Shown here piece after piece: positions 1-12,600 of a stretch of 64,000 nucleotides of DNA (positions are counted from its first letter, which is position 1; the number at the start of each line of letters is the position of its first letter). The DNA lies in the NCBI RefSeq assembly GCF_009389715.1, contig NC_052394.1:20090899-20154898 (forward strand), given 5' to 3'. Made by a program: the position numbers and the translations under genes. Under the pieces are notes generated by a model that did not search any database, was not told where the DNA came from, and saw only the letters and a program-made list of their open reading frames with translations. This stretch comes from Phoenix dactylifera (Eukaryota; Streptophyta; Magnoliopsida; Arecales; Arecaceae).

Positions 1-670
1 GACCTGTTGAGTGGGTTGAACCGCCGGCCGTAGCGGCCTGGGTCTGTGGATGGTAAGTGCATTTATTACCAAATGAACCGGCGGTCAGGTAGAGCCATGC
101 GCTCTTGATGGTTCAGTGACGGAGATCGTCTTGGGCGTGTTCATTAAATGACTGAGTGCATCGGAGACTTGAGAGAGTCTCGTGCATTAATGGCAGGTCG
201 TGCCGAATACCTGCGAAGATCTTATGCCTTGATGGCTTGGAGATAGTGCAGGTCGCAACCGTAGGAGTTGTCAGTCCCTTGGACTTTAGGCGGAGGTTAA
301 ACATTTGGTTAAGGCATCGGCTCGGCAAGAGTGCCGAGCCGAGCTGGTCGCCCATGGGCGCCTGTGGCGGGGTTGCTTCAAGTACTCCTGGTCGGCGCCT
401 TAGGCGAGCACCTTCTAGCAGAGCGCCTTGGCGCTGTCTTTGGTCGGCACTTTCTAACCGAGCAGCTTTGGGTGGGGCACTCTTGGCGCGCGCTCTGGTC
501 GACCCTCTAGTCGAGTGCTCCTGGTCGGCATCCTTTGGCCGAGCAGCTTTCCGTCGGCGCTCTGTCGGCGAGTGGCTTTCCGTCGGCACTTCTTGGCCAG
601 CAGCTTTCGGTCGGCGCTCTTCGGGCGAGCGCCTCTGTGGATATATGACTTAGGGTTTTTTCCCCTAACA
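1..670. mobile_element. Probable LTR fragment at window edge, with GTCGGC-rich tandem repeats
   Basis: The block is GC-rich and stops abruptly at an LTR-like end (TTTTTTCCCCTAACA, last base 670), beyond which the sequence becomes AT-rich. From about 385 to 640 it contains imperfect 30-40 bp repeats built on GTCGGC...GAGC. The open frames across it on both strands are low-complexity Arg/Ala/Ser translations of this repeat and are not genes. The left end lies outside the window and no primer site follows the CA end. It is therefore read as a solo or truncated LTR, by inference from composition and ending only. Confidence 0.45.
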
Positions 671-822
671 GATAGCTTTATGATATTGAATATTATATGA
701 CTAAAGTTATGATGCATAACATGAAGGAAGATCCATCCTAGCCAACTCGGAAATTGATGATACAGACAGACAACCTATGACAAAAGGAATTGCCCTTACC
801 TTCTTTTCTCGCTTTGTTTCTA

Positions 823-922
823 AACTGAAGCTTCTTAGCTTGGTTAAAAGATAAGGAACAAATAATCCCAGTGAACTGAAGCTTCTTAGCTTGGTTAAAG
901 CTAAGGAGCATATAATCCAGAT
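823..922. repeat. Tandem duplication, about 51-bp unit, two copies
   Basis: Two adjacent copies start AACTGAAGCTTCTTAGCTTG at 823 and 874 and differ by a few substitutions. No coding potential is visible. The rest of 671-1229 is AT-rich spacer in which I see nothing else. Confidence 0.7.
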
Positions 923-1229
923 CCACCGGTACTGAGAACCAATCAAAGGTCAAGGATAAATCGGGGCAATGGGGGAGTATAAGATCTTATCCACACTTTG
1001 GAAAAATATCTCAACCAAAGCACCAAAAAGAAAAGAAATCAAAAGAAAAGAAAAGAAAGAAAAGCAGAAGAAATGATTAAGAAAATACACGCTACCAGTC
1101 AAGGAGGCTCAGGTTACAGTATTTATTCCCAGCTGTTTTATATATATGGTATAGTATGCAACACCTCACAAAGCCCAAGCATTTATTATTACAGACACAA
1201 AGTCCACAACGCTTGAAACGACATCAATC

Positions 1230-2605
1230 TGAGCCATCTCTGTCTATTAATCTCATCAAGAATCACGATGAGAGCCACGACGAAGGCATGGTCCACATTG
1301 GGATAGACGGTCACCCCAAACGTGTCCTTCCCAAGAACTAGTTTTTAACCGTGTACTTGCGACTCATCTGCACCACCAGATAAACGTAGATAAGAGATGT
1401 GTGAGAAAATTAATTAAAAGAATCACGGAAATTAAGAGAGAGCAATTCTTACTTGAGCTATGATGGTATTAGACTCCCAAGTAAATGGTGGCATGGACCT
1501 CTCAAATAACTTCCTTTGATCTTGAAGTCACAAGCTTGCTCACTGGTGTTAGCGCCAAGAACACATCGAGCCGCTGTTTTGAATTTGGAATTGAGTGATG
1601 ACTTCCTGACGCTGAATAATAGATCTTTTGAGTCGGAGCTGTCTCCCCTATAGACTTGCCATCTTCTGTGCGCGGACATTATCTGTAAAATTATAAAGCC
1701 ACGAATATATGAGGTTATATGCTGACAACTATTAATTACACGTGTCTTGCCTTACTATCTTACCAAATATTGGATAGTAAAAATAAAATTTATTGATTAT
1801 TTGTTTTCTGTATTAAATTCAACATCCTAAAGTTTGATTTCGTTGAGATAATCCAATGAATTCCAAAACGCCCAGAAACAGATAATGAATTTGCTAGATC
1901 CGCAGTTGAAAAAAGAAAAGCAAATAATAATAATAATAATAATAATAGAGTTGCTGTGGTTTCTCCTCATCATGTCAAATATGTTGTGTTTTTGAGGGTG
2001 ATTCAACTAGTTGATGAGATCAAGTAGATCAATTCCTTTAAAAAAGTTAAGAAGAAGATCTAGTTGACGATCTGTTTTTTCAGTAGAATGAATTAAAAAA
2101 ATGAAAAGATTTTTATCCTAAATCCTAGGCCATTTTCTGCCAAAAGATCAATAAAGGAAAAATCATGGAGTTCAAGAAGGACTTCAGAAATGGAAAAAAA
2201 ACTATATTTTTTCTACGAAAATAATGGCGAAAATAAAAGAATTCATTAAGATCATAAATTCAAACAAAAGTTGGAGGTAATAACAATCAAAAGAAAAGCC
2301 CTCTCTCTTAAGATGATAACTAAAAAAAAAAACGGGGAAGAAAGAGAAAGCCAACCTTTTGTTGCATGGAGACGAGGGGATTGCCGGCGGAGTCGAGGAG
2401 GACACGGCGGTCCCTGATGCTGAGAAAAGTGCCCTTCACCTTGAACACACCGTTCCGTTCACGTCCGTGACGGCGAAGTCGCCGTCCGTCAGGCTGATGG
2501 CCTTCTTCGTGACGGTGAGATCCACCGGTACGGCGCGCAAAACTGCGGGCCCACCACCGCCACCGCCACCGCGCTGCCTAACGGCGCTGTGCTCGGCGTC
2601 GCCAT
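1230..2605 (-). pseudogene. LURP-one-related (LOR, tubby C-terminal-like) pseudogene, three exons
   Basis: The exon layout matches the intact paralogue at 17262-21311. Exon 1 is about 2356-2605 (ATG at 2605, donor after CAACAAAAG), exon 2 is 1453-1682, exon 3 is about 1230-1367. Family landmarks are readable: VVGPQFC, LTDGDFAVTDVNG, RRVLLDSAGNP, SAHRRWQVYRGDSSDSKDLL, ACDFKIKG, and FGVTVYPNVDHAFVVALIV. The reading frame is broken by single-base losses: two in exon 1 (after QFCAPY and before FKVKG), two compensating shifts and one more in exon 2, and one in exon 3 that creates an early TAG. Splice sites still look normal. Intact LOR proteins are about 210-220 residues. It is either a decayed tandem duplicate or a gene in a stretch with consensus indel errors. 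No expression can be inferred. Confidence 0.8.
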
Positions 2606-3545
2606 GATCCTAACCGCGACGTCAACGGCTGACGGTAACTCGGAACTAGAAGGGCAGGTCAGAAATGCCGGCGAGCTCCTCCAAAAGTGTCACCGATTCT
2701 ATGAAGTTTCATCCCTATCTCTACCACTATCACCCAAGCGGCAAGGTCAAGGCTTGTCTCTTTCCCTTCTCTACTTTTATAAAGCAAACCGCACTGCATC
2801 TATTCATGTTGGCCGGCCCACCTTCACATGTTTTTTTTATAAAATATTATATATAACATATTTATAGCATATTGTAAAATATGCTATAAATATTCGTCTT
2901 GTCCTTTTCTTTTCTTTTTTCCATGCAGTGTGCTCGTATGTCGGCATAATGCTATTTTATCATAATTATCTAATATATGGCACCGTGCTTCATTTAGAAG
3001 TGGCTCATCTATCTTCCTTTGACTTTTAGGTAGCGTTGGGTGACTTAAATGAGAACACCGAGATGATCTTAGATCAATTCTTATTTCCGGAGTAATCTAA
3101 TCCTCGATAATTTAAGGCCACTACGTTTGATATAATATATTTAGTGATTAAAAATTTTCAAGTATCCATAAGTAATCTATTTAGTATTCCATAGGAATCT
3201 AAGATCACTCATCATAAAATATCAAGATTACCTAATATATTCCATAAAAAATATATTTATTAATCATATAAAATATATTATAATAAAATATCAGTACATT
3301 ATTTATTAATATATTCTATAAAAATATATTTATTAGTCCTATAAATTATTTAATCTTATAAAATATATTAATTATTATTGTAGAATTAATATTTATATAT
3401 AATTATAATATATTTTGTAATACTATTAATTATTTTGATTAGAAAATAAGGTAAATAGAAGTAAGATATTTGGATTTATGTATGTCATTTTGCAATTCGT
3501 TGTAATTTTTTAAATAACAATATCTTTTATATTTTTTCTATAAAC
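2606..3545. other. AT-rich spacer upstream of the LOR pseudogene
   Basis: This is the former promoter side of the minus-strand pseudogene. Beyond about 2820 it becomes very AT-rich (TATATAA, AATATATT runs to 3540). No ORF with recognisable content, no RNA gene and no clear terminal repeats were seen. Confidence 0.5.
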
Positions 3546-4016
3546 AATCGTCGTTTTGTGATTCGAGACCAGGACTCCAGACCGATTGCAATAGGAGGCC
3601 AGCGCATTTTTGGTGAGTCAGTCTCAATGGTGGAGCTGCGTGTGACATGGAAGGGCCTCATCTATGTCAGAGTGCACATGGATGCGCGGTGGATCTTTCT
3701 TGAGGGCGATTCGGTTATAGTGATCGATTGGATCCAGAGCAGATGTGCTAGGATAGACTTGCACCCCCTAATTAGGGATATTTACCACCTTCTGGAGGAG
3801 TCTGATTCCTTTATTGTCATGCATGTATTTCGGGAGGCGACGGCATAGACGGCAGACTGGGTCGCCTTCGCAGTACATCACTCTGGAGACGTTACCTGGA
3901 GGGCATTGGAGCAAGTGCTATTGGTACTAGAATGCATTTTGTACTGTGATTATTTCAGGCATACTCACGGCCGTATGTAGTGAGAGACCAGTACACACAC
4001 ACACAAAAAAAAAAAA
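3546..4016 (+). mobile_element. 5'-truncated LINE: RNase H domain and poly(A) tail
   Basis: An open frame from 3558 encodes the RNase H-like domain found at the C terminus of plant LINE ORF2 proteins. Landmarks are FVIRDQDSRPIA, the acidic motif LEGDSVIVIDWI, and HVFREA...ADWVA near the end. An in-frame TAG at 3846 sits between HVFREATA and TADWVAF. The copy ends in an A-tract at about 4004-4018 after a CA-rich stretch, as expected for target-primed reverse transcription. Everything upstream of the RNase H domain is missing, so the copy is dead on arrival. The following 4019-4730 is AT-rich spacer with nothing recognised. Confidence 0.8.
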
Positions 4017-4730
4017 AACAATCACCTTTTGCTGATCAAGTCCTAGGTAAACTAAAAATTTGGTTCGCCAATGGTTGTTTCGGTTCTATATTTTGCCTAT
4101 CTAGATCTTTTTATGTTTTGATAAATTTTGAATGAAAAATGCTATGTATTACTCTTTATATCATCGATCTTGTATGGAAAACGGCAACCGGTTGAGTGGT
4201 ATATTGAATCAATTGATGCCAATTCCTAATTATCACGTTGAATTGTGAATTGAGCAGTAAATTAGTTATTGGTTAATACCACTCTAACATAGTTATATTT
4301 CTGCTCTACTGTTAAAATCTCATAAGAATCCATTTTATATATCGTCTGATTTAATTAAAAAAATTATATTTTTGTTATTATTTTTAAAATTAATATATTA
4401 TAATCTAAATTTTTATATTTATATTTTTCGCTAGATATGATTGCATGTGTCTACTTACTAGTAAAAGTACATTTCAAGTAATATATTTCGTGGCAAAACA
4501 CTCTAAAATGGGAGTATATTTATCAAATTAGATCACCAGAATTCATGTAGTTACAATCATCCATACTTTTTTGCGGTGAAAAATTGCCCGGCAATATTTT
4601 TATGAGTTTTCATATATTCCCCCACTTTTATCCGAGTTAAAAAATGATAATACATGTTGTCCTCTCATAATGAGAAGACCTTGCATCATTTTTTTTTTTT
4701 TTTTATTTGAGGGTGCGAGCATATAAATAT

Positions 4731-4959
4731 ATTTTTTTTTTAACGGGTTCTTCATACAACGTGTGTACGAATACATCCAAAAAAAATCAAAATACACAAT
4801 ATCATGGAGTGCCAGTGACATCTCTCTCTCCTGCCCACAGGGCGTATCCTGAGTGGTGGGCCGCGTATGCCGCACCAGTCAGCCGCCCCATTGGCCTCTC
4901 TGAATACATGCTTGGCTTTAAAGGCCACACCATCCCTCACCATCATCCCAATATCCCAG
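4731..4959 (-). mobile_element. LINE 3' end (distal half), split by the copia insertion
   Basis: Read on the minus strand from 4959, the frame gives AFKAKHVFREANGAADW, the C-terminal RNase H signature of plant LINEs, then a 3' UTR and a poly(A) tail (T-run at about 4731-4742 on the plus strand). The upstream half of the same domain lies on the far side of the copia element at 15074-15290. The two halves are one older LINE copy interrupted at the CCCAG target site. Confidence 0.8.
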
Positions 4960-7270
4960 TGTTAGATGTATGCCCTAGAAGCCAATTTGGCTGACACATT
5001 GTTATTCTAGGGACATAATTTTGTACTTGACTATTTATTATTGAATAAATAAAAGGCATCTTTTCATTCATATTGTTTATGTGTCTATGAATCGTCCAAG
5101 AAATTAATAAGATGATGATACATATTCTCAAGAGTTGAGAATTTGAGCCATGTATCATTGGTGATTAATTTCTAAATGCTCCTGATCAATGGATCATCAC
5201 GAGGACGGTGATCGATCCGATCAGTGCACAGATCACTTTCCTTCTGGATGGACGAGACTTGAGTCCACAGTGTAGGGACACTGAAGTGATAGTGCAGGTG
5301 CTTGTTAGAGAACAAGGGTACTGAGCGTGACCAAGACAAGAAGTCACTTGGATGTCTATCCACTCGTCAGTGACTTGCTTGATGTTGCAGTAGTGTGACT
5401 GGTCCTTTGACCTGCGGTGCTTCGGCTACTCACAGTGAGGTTATTGTAGTTTGACTGCACACATACATGGTCTCTAGCCATATGGGTCCATGCAGTGTAG
5501 ATTGGCTGCAGTAAGTTCACTGTAGGAGTAGGGTATGCACCTATAAGGAATCTATCGACCTTGATAGAAGAGGAGTGATCCTATGTGATTTGTTAGACTG
5601 AGTTCTAAGACCTTGGCCAGGGCAGTAATAGTGGAAAAAGAGTTTTCCACTATCGAACTCAAGTCGAATAAATCTTGACATATGACAGACGATGGGGTTT
5701 GACGAGTTGTCCATGACCTCCGTCCTGTAGGGATCCACGATAGTAGGACTGTATCACACGTTAACTGCACCTAGAGGTTCATCATTCCATTCTGCTGGGT
5801 AGCCACTACATGCTGCTAGGTGTCACTGGTGGATGGTGGGACTCATAGGGATTATCTTGATGATCGATAAACCCTAATGAGTTGAGTTGGAATCGTTCCA
5901 ACCCATTGAAAGGAGTTTTCAATGATATTGAGATAGAGATCACAATATATCTCACTACCAGTCAGAATAGAACCTATGGGGTCACACACACTAGAAGTAT
6001 TGACCGATCCGATGGTTGAAATCGTGATTAGGAATCACAAGTAATCAATTTGATTGATAAGAAGTTGAAGAAGGAACAAAGGGAATTAATTAATTGGACT
6101 TGAAACAAGAATCCTACTTCGGGTAGGATTCCTAGAGTCCTAATTGGATTAGGACTGGGAATCCTAGTTGGAGTAGGACTGGGATTCCTACTTGGAATAG
6201 GATTCCTACAATCCTAATGAGATTAGGAATTTTGAATTAAAATTGGATTCCTACTTGGAGTAGGATTCCTAGAAATCCTAATTGGATTAGGACTTCGGAT
6301 TCAAATAGAGTCCTAATTGGATTAGGACTAAAATTAAATATCCTAATTGGATTAGGATTCCTTAAGTCTAAATTAATTATTAATCTAATGAATCAACATG
6401 ACTCCTAATTGGATTAGGATTGAAGAGTTCAATTGAGTCATGGTTCATTCAAGTCCTAATTGGATTAGGACTAGCATAGATTGAACCCAATTTGGCTAAT
6501 CCTAATTAGATTAGGATTAAACCATGAAGAGGCACCTAATCCTCTTTGGAAGAGGATTAGGCTAACCAAGTAAGAGGGGCATCAGCCCCTCTCACTTGTT
6601 AGGTGCGACATGAAGAGAGAGGGGCCGGCGCCCCCTCTTGGAAAGTTGTCAAGGGCTCCTAACTTGTAGGAGCCCTTCATCCTTATTAAAGGAGGACTAG
6701 GGCCGGCGCCCTAGATGACCTTTCTCCTCTTCATCCGTGGCCACCCCCTCTCCTCTCTCCTTGGTTCAGCCGCCATCAGCAAGGGAAAAGAAGAGGAGGC
6801 GTCTCCCTCCTCTTGGTCTTCTTCTTCACAACGCGTGGAAAAGAAGAAGGCTGCGAAGGGTTTGATCTTCTTCCTCTCTTCATCCTTCTTCTTCCTCCTC
6901 TCAAGCACATCAAGAGTTGATTGAAAGAGAGGACATCAGCCATCAAAGCTATCTCTGCAAGGGAGCTAGCACCCCGGTGAGATAGAGAGCTTGGATCGGA
7001 TCCTGCTTCGTGTGGATACCCGTAGAGGCCGGACGTTTGAACGGCTTCAAGCGAACCCTCTTCCAAAAACCACGAATTCAGATTTGCGGTGATCATCTAC
7101 CCGCGCAAGGTGAAGATTTGATCTTCCTAATAGTTTTAAAAGTTTTAATTCTTACCTAATTACGAAAGGTCTCGAAACAACGTTCATGCGATGAACGTCG
7201 AACCCGTGCATGCCGATTCCGCTGCCATCTGATTTTTGGAAATATCAGCGGCATGGGCGGGTTCCCAACA
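4960..7270 (+). repeat. Copia 5' LTR (2311 bp)
   Basis: Begins TGTTAGATGTATGCCC and ends GGGTTCCCAACA, directly followed by the primer binding site. It aligns over its whole length with the 3' LTR. The two copies differ by scattered substitutions and by many single-base indels, most in short homopolymers. It carries the hairpin array (6105-6560), a GA/CTTC-rich stretch around 6720-6900, and GGGCCGGCGCCC-like palindromes near 6620 and 6700. Confidence 0.92.
6105..6560. repeat. Array of about 13 short hairpin palindromes in the copia 5' LTR
   Basis: Units of about 17 bp follow the pattern TCCTAATTGGATTAGGA, with variants TCCTACTTGGAGTAGGA, TCCTACTTCGGGTAGGA, TCCTAATTAGATTAGGA and CCTCTTTGGAAGAGG. 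Arms vary between units, and in several variants the two arms changed together so the unit stays self-complementary. Spacers are irregular (0-60 bp), so it is not a simple tandem array. Confidence 0.9.
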
Positions 7271-7271
7271 G

Positions 7272-7290
7272 TGGTATCAGAGCCTAGGCT
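7272..7290 (+). other. Copia primer binding site (initiator tRNA-Met type)
   Basis: TGGTATCAGAGCCTAGGCT begins one base after the 5' LTR end. The TGGTATCAGAGC core is complementary to the 3' end of plant initiator tRNA-Met, the usual primer for copia and many gypsy elements. Confidence 0.9.
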
Positions 7291-8425
7291 TCGTAGATTA
7301 AGGTAAGAATTAAATATCTAAAGGCATATTAGATCTGAAAATTGAATGATCATGCATGCTGAAAAATTCTGCATGCAGATTTTTCAGGGGTGCTGATTTT
7401 TTATGCTGATTTTTATGTGATAAAAAGATGATTCTAATTGCATTGTTAATGGGATTACAAAGTTTAGAATCATGATTAGCATGATCAGCGACCTATGTCA
7501 TGATATAATCAGTTAGTTTTCAGATCTGAAAATTATAATTGTTGCATACGGTGATGATCATAGGATTCAAACCCTTTTGGTATCAAATGTAATGACCTGC
7601 GATGTGATCTGCGATGTCATGTAATTTTTCAGATGCTTGCATGCATCTTATTTGATGTTTTGAGAGGCCTGCGTGCCTCCTAAAAGGAGATGTAATTTAT
7701 TTTTATTTTTATTTTACATCTGGTTGTATTTCTGTGATGTGATGTACATCAACGATCAAGTTGAAGCAAAGGCATGAGATGAAAGGTGATCTAAGCGGTT
7801 GATGGCGATGGGATCAAGAGTTGATCAAGGATCGAATCAAGGAGGCTTGGAACCAATTCAAGAGTTGAAGACCACTTGATCGATTGATGTGCATGTGCTT
7901 GTAATACGACCTAATTAGAATCCATGATCATCACCTAGTTAAAGTTTAGCTTTAATTTGATGCGATTATAACTGCCTGCATGCGCCGTTTGCATGTGATG
8001 TGAATGCGAGTCGGGTAGATAGGTTTACATGTGATGTAGCAAACCCAATTGAGACCTAAATCAAAACCTCCTCAATCAAGTCGAGAGTGAACCGACATGA
8101 GCAAGTCATATTAGATTAATTGATCTAATTGGTGTCTAGGAAAGCATGAAAGGTGGTTACTTAATTAGGACCTTACTCTCTGAGTAAGGGGAGCCTCCCA
8201 CCTGCTTACCTGGCCAATTGTTCGATTACCTCTTATGAAGGGCTCAAGTTGCAAACACTAAGACCTGATTAACCAATATTAAGTCAATAGGTCTTCCACT
8301 GTAGTAGAGCTGCTAAGGCCTTTCTGATGTTGATTTGTCTCGGCTGGACACAGTGGTCAAGTTGCATCGGGGGGCTGGACCTCTCTATAGACATGAGATG
8401 TTGTAGGGTAAAGGTGGGGTTGGGC

Positions 8426-8632
8426 ACCAATAACTGTTAGGTGAGGACCCAATGACGACTTTATTCCTACGGTTATACGGTGGGTCTGACTTAACTAAGA
8501 AATGGGACCAATAACTGTTAGGTGAGGTCTTCATGGCTTAGAGACCAAGTTACACTGCAACATGCTTGAGAAGCATTGTACAAGAGTTGTACACTCATCC
8601 ATCTATGTGTCACCAATAACTGTTAGGTGAGG
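8426..8632 (+). repeat. Three 21-bp repeats in the copia untranslated leader
   Basis: A 21-bp sequence with core AATAACTGTTAGGTGAGG occurs identically at 8426-8446, 8507-8527 and 8612-8632, spaced 81 and 105 bp, between the primer site and gag. The leader (7291-8819) has no long ORF. A cis role in RNA dimerisation or packaging is possible but is inference. Confidence 0.8.
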
Positions 8633-8819
8633 TGGCATGTAAATCGGTGGGACCGCAGTACCCACTAGAAACCCTAGTCGTGTGGGATTTCCGTTTTCCT
8701 ACCAGGGGAGTGTGAGGAATTCGAGAAAATAGTGGGAGTTACATTTGTTCTAAAAGACCTTAGACAGATTAGGATCAAGTACAAAAGTCTAACTAGAATC
8801 TTTACTCTCTGCAGATACA

Positions 8820-9686
8820 ATGTCGGCTTCAAACCCTTTGACCCGTATTCTTGAGACCAACCGACTGACCGGAACCAATTACAAGACTGGCTTAGAAATC
8901 TCAAAATAGTTTTGGACTGTGAGAAGATAGGCTACATACTCGATTCAGATATCCCCACATACCAGCACGTCCTACTGATGTTCAGCGTGAGATGCATAAA
9001 AAGTGGTTGGATGATGACATTAGAGTAAAATGCTATATGATGGCATCCATGTCTAATGAACTCCAATGCCAGCATGAAAATATAAAGACTGCTAGGGACA
9101 TACTGGCACACCTGCAAGAGTTGTATGGTGAGCAGAGTCGCACAGCTCGTTTTGAAGTGTCCAAGAGGCTTTTCAAAGCGAAGATGCGCGAGGGCAGTCT
9201 GTCCATGATCACGGTCTGACCATGATCAAGGACCTAGAGGAGCTTGAGAAGCTCGGTATGGACATGCACAAGGAATTACAAGTGGATTTGATCCTACAGT
9301 CACTTCCTGATTCATTTGGTCAGTTTATAGTAAACTACCACATGAATAAGATTGAATGCACTAAGACTGAACTAATCAACATGTTGGTAACTGCTGAGGG
9401 AGCCTTGAAAGGTTCAAGGGGCAATGTCCTTGCTGCTGAGTTGACTTCTGGTTCCAAGAGAAAGTCTACTTGGAAGAAAAAGAAGCCTGCTAAGAAGCAG
9501 AAGAAAGACAAGAAGCCAAAGAAGGAAGTTCAAAAGAAAAAGGCTAACGACAAAGGAAAATGTTTCCACTGCAATGTCGAAGGCCACTGGAAGAGAAACT
9601 GTCCTTCATACCTCGAGAGCCTGAAGAACAAGAAAGGTGACACACCTTCAGAAGGTATAGACTTGCTCATAATTGAAACTATCTAA
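8820..9686 (+). pseudogene. Copia gag remnant with CCHC zinc knuckle
   Basis: Starts at ATG 8820 (MSASNPLTRILETNRLTG, the usual copia Gag opening), shifts frame near 8900, and continues as open frames 8992-9219 and 9222-9686. The middle is the helical capsid-like domain; a Lys-rich stretch precedes one zinc knuckle CFHCNVEGHWKRNC at 9561-9602. The role would be packaging of element RNA. At least two frame changes (about 8900 and about 9215) prevent a full Gag product. Confidence 0.85.
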
Positions 9687-9698
9687 CGGTTTTTCTAC

Positions 9699-12600
9699 TT
9701 CTAGTTGGTTATAGATTCTGGTTCTAGTGCTCATTTGCGCACTACCATGCAGGGTCTAAAGGAAAGTAGAAGGCTGGCGGAAGGTGCGGTAACCCTTCGG
9801 GTTGGCAACGGGGCAAAAGTTGCTGCTGTGGCTGTGGGCACCTACCATCTGCGACTACCGTCTGGATTTAGTTTAATACTTAGAGACTGCTATTATGTAC
9901 CTGTTGCTAGCAGAAATTTGATTTCTGTTTCATGTCTAGCACAGGAAGGTCATGTTTTTACATTTGACAAAGACTGCTGTTCTATTTATTTAAGAAATAA
10001 AATAGTCGCACGTGGTTTTGATTGACAGTCTCTATCATTTACATATGGATGTATCTGTGAATGTTACGAGCAAGATGTGAGTGCCAAAGGATCCAAAAGA
10101 TCCAGAGATGAGATAAACCAAAGATATTGTGGCACCTCAGACTTGGCCATATTGGAGAAGATAGGATGAACAAAATGGATAAAGATGGGCTCTTAGCTCA
10201 TTGACTTCCGAGTCATATCCAGTTTGCGAGTCCTGTCTTCAAGGAAAGATGGCTAGACTGCCCTTTGTAGGACATGGGGAGAGGACCACCGAAATACTTA
10301 CCCTAGTACATACAGATGTATGTGGCCATTCGATGTGCTAGCCAGGGGACGTTATTCATACTTCATTACCTTTACCGATGATTATTCACGGTATGGGTAT
10401 GTGTATCTTATGAGACACAAGTCTGAATCCTTTGAAAAGTTCAAAGAGTTCAAGAATGAAGTAGAAAAACAAACTGGAAAACCTCTTAAGGCTCTTCGAT
10501 CAGATCGAGGAGGAGAATACCTTAGTGGAGATTCCGGGACTATCTCAAAGAAAACGGCATAGTCTCACAATGGACACCTCCGGGTACACCTAACTCAACG
10601 GGGGTGTCAGAGAGGAGAAATCGGACCCTGTTGGACATGGTCAGGTCCATGATGAGCTTCACTGATTTACCTATTTTCTTTGGGGAGATGCCTACTCACA
10701 GCGATTTATTTATTGAATAGAGTTCCCTCTAAATCCGTTCCTACCACACCGTATGAGATATGGCATGGTAAGAAACCAAGTCTGGGTCATCTCAAGATTT
10801 GGGGATGTCCGGCCCACGTCAAGCGACTACAGGCGGACAAGTTAGAGGCTAGGACCATAAGTGCTCGTTTTATAGGATATCCTAAAGAGTCATTAGGATA
10901 CAATTTTTGCGTCTCAGAGGATCACAATGTGTTTGTGAGCCGTCATGCCATCTTCTTGGAAATCAGTTATCCTTGATAGAGGCGTGGGAGAAAATTGAGC
11001 TTGAGAGAAAGTCTCTGAAAAAGCAACGAGTCATGGATCCTATAGAACCTATTCATAAGGAGCCAGTACACGATGTCCCTCAACCACCTCGTAGATCTAG
11101 TAGGGTCTCCCATCCTCCCGATAGATACTTAGGTATACTAGAAGAGGATACCGAGGAAATATTCCTAGTGGGAGATAGGGATCACATACAGGATCCCAAA
11201 ACCTACAACGAGGCGATATCTGATATCGATTCCGAGAAATGGCTGAAAGCTATGAAGTCAGAATAGACTCCATGCATTCCAACCAAGTCTGGACCTTAGT
11301 AGATCCACCAGAAGGTATTGTACCTATTGGATGCAAATGGATCTACAAAAGGAAGATAGGTTCGGATGGAGAGGTAGAGACCTTAAGGCAGGCTTGTGGC
11401 GAAAGGGTATGTCAGCGCGAAGGTATTGACTATCAGGAGACCTTTTCACCTGTACCATGCTAAAATCCATCGGACATTGCTTGCCATTGCAGCATTTCAT
11501 GACTATGAAATCTGGCAGATGGATGTGAAAACTGCTTTCCTGAATGGATTCTTGATGAGATATCTTATGGAACAGCCTTTGGGTTTCACTTCCAGTGATG
11601 GAGATCACAAGGTCTGCAAGCTGCAAAGGTCCATCTATGGACTAAAGCAAGCCTCTCGGAGTTGGAACACTCGTTTCGATGATGCAATCAAAACGTTTGA
11701 TTTCATCAAAAATGAAGAGGAACCATGTGTTTATAAAAGGTTAGTGGGAGTGCTGTCGTTTTTCTCGTACTGTACGTAGATGACATTCTCCTGATTGGGA
11801 ATGATATTCCCATGCTAACCTCGGTCAAGGTCTGGTTGTCAAAAGAATTCTCCATGAAAGACTTTGGGGAAGCATCCTATATTTTGGGAATAAAGGTCTA
11901 TAGAGATAGATCTAAAAGGATGCTTGGCCTTTCACAGAAGATGTACATAGAGGAGGTGCTGAAAGAGGTTCAGCATGGAAAAACTCCAAGAGGGGTCTCT
12001 ACCCCTAAGGCATGGAATTCATCTCTCCAAGAAGATGTGCCCCAACACATCTGAGGAGATTCAACGCATGAGCAAGATTCCTTATGCATCGGCAATAGGA
12101 AGCCTCATGTATGCCATGCTGTGTATACGACCTGATATAGCTCTTGCTTGTGAGTGTCACAAGCAGATATCAGTCGAATCCAGCAAGAAGCACTGGATAG
12201 CTGTGAGAACAGTCTTAAGTACTTGAGAAGAACTAGGGACATGTTCTTGGTCTTTGGGAAAAAGATCAGAGTTGAAGTAGAAGGATGCACACATATTGAT
12301 GATAGAAAGCTACATCAGAATATGTGCAATTGTGGTTCAGTAATTGAAGAGTTCAAACAACCGATCATTATAGATTCTACCTTAGAAGCTGAATCTTAAG
12401 CCGTATCTAAAGGATGGCAGTGGAAACCTTCTGATAAAAGTTAATTGCAGAGTTAGGTGTAATGTCATTAGATGCCATAAACACTTTACTGCGATAACAT
12501 GGCACCATAGCACTAGCTATGGAGCCATGGTCTCATCAGAAGTCCAAGCACATAGAGCGGCGGCTTCCATTTCATACGCGACTATGATGTAGAGGTCAGA

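Noticed and set aside
113-700. Overlapping Arg/Ala/Ser-rich ORFs on both strands
   Set aside because: They translate the GTCGGC-rich LTR repeat; no start context, domain or splice support.
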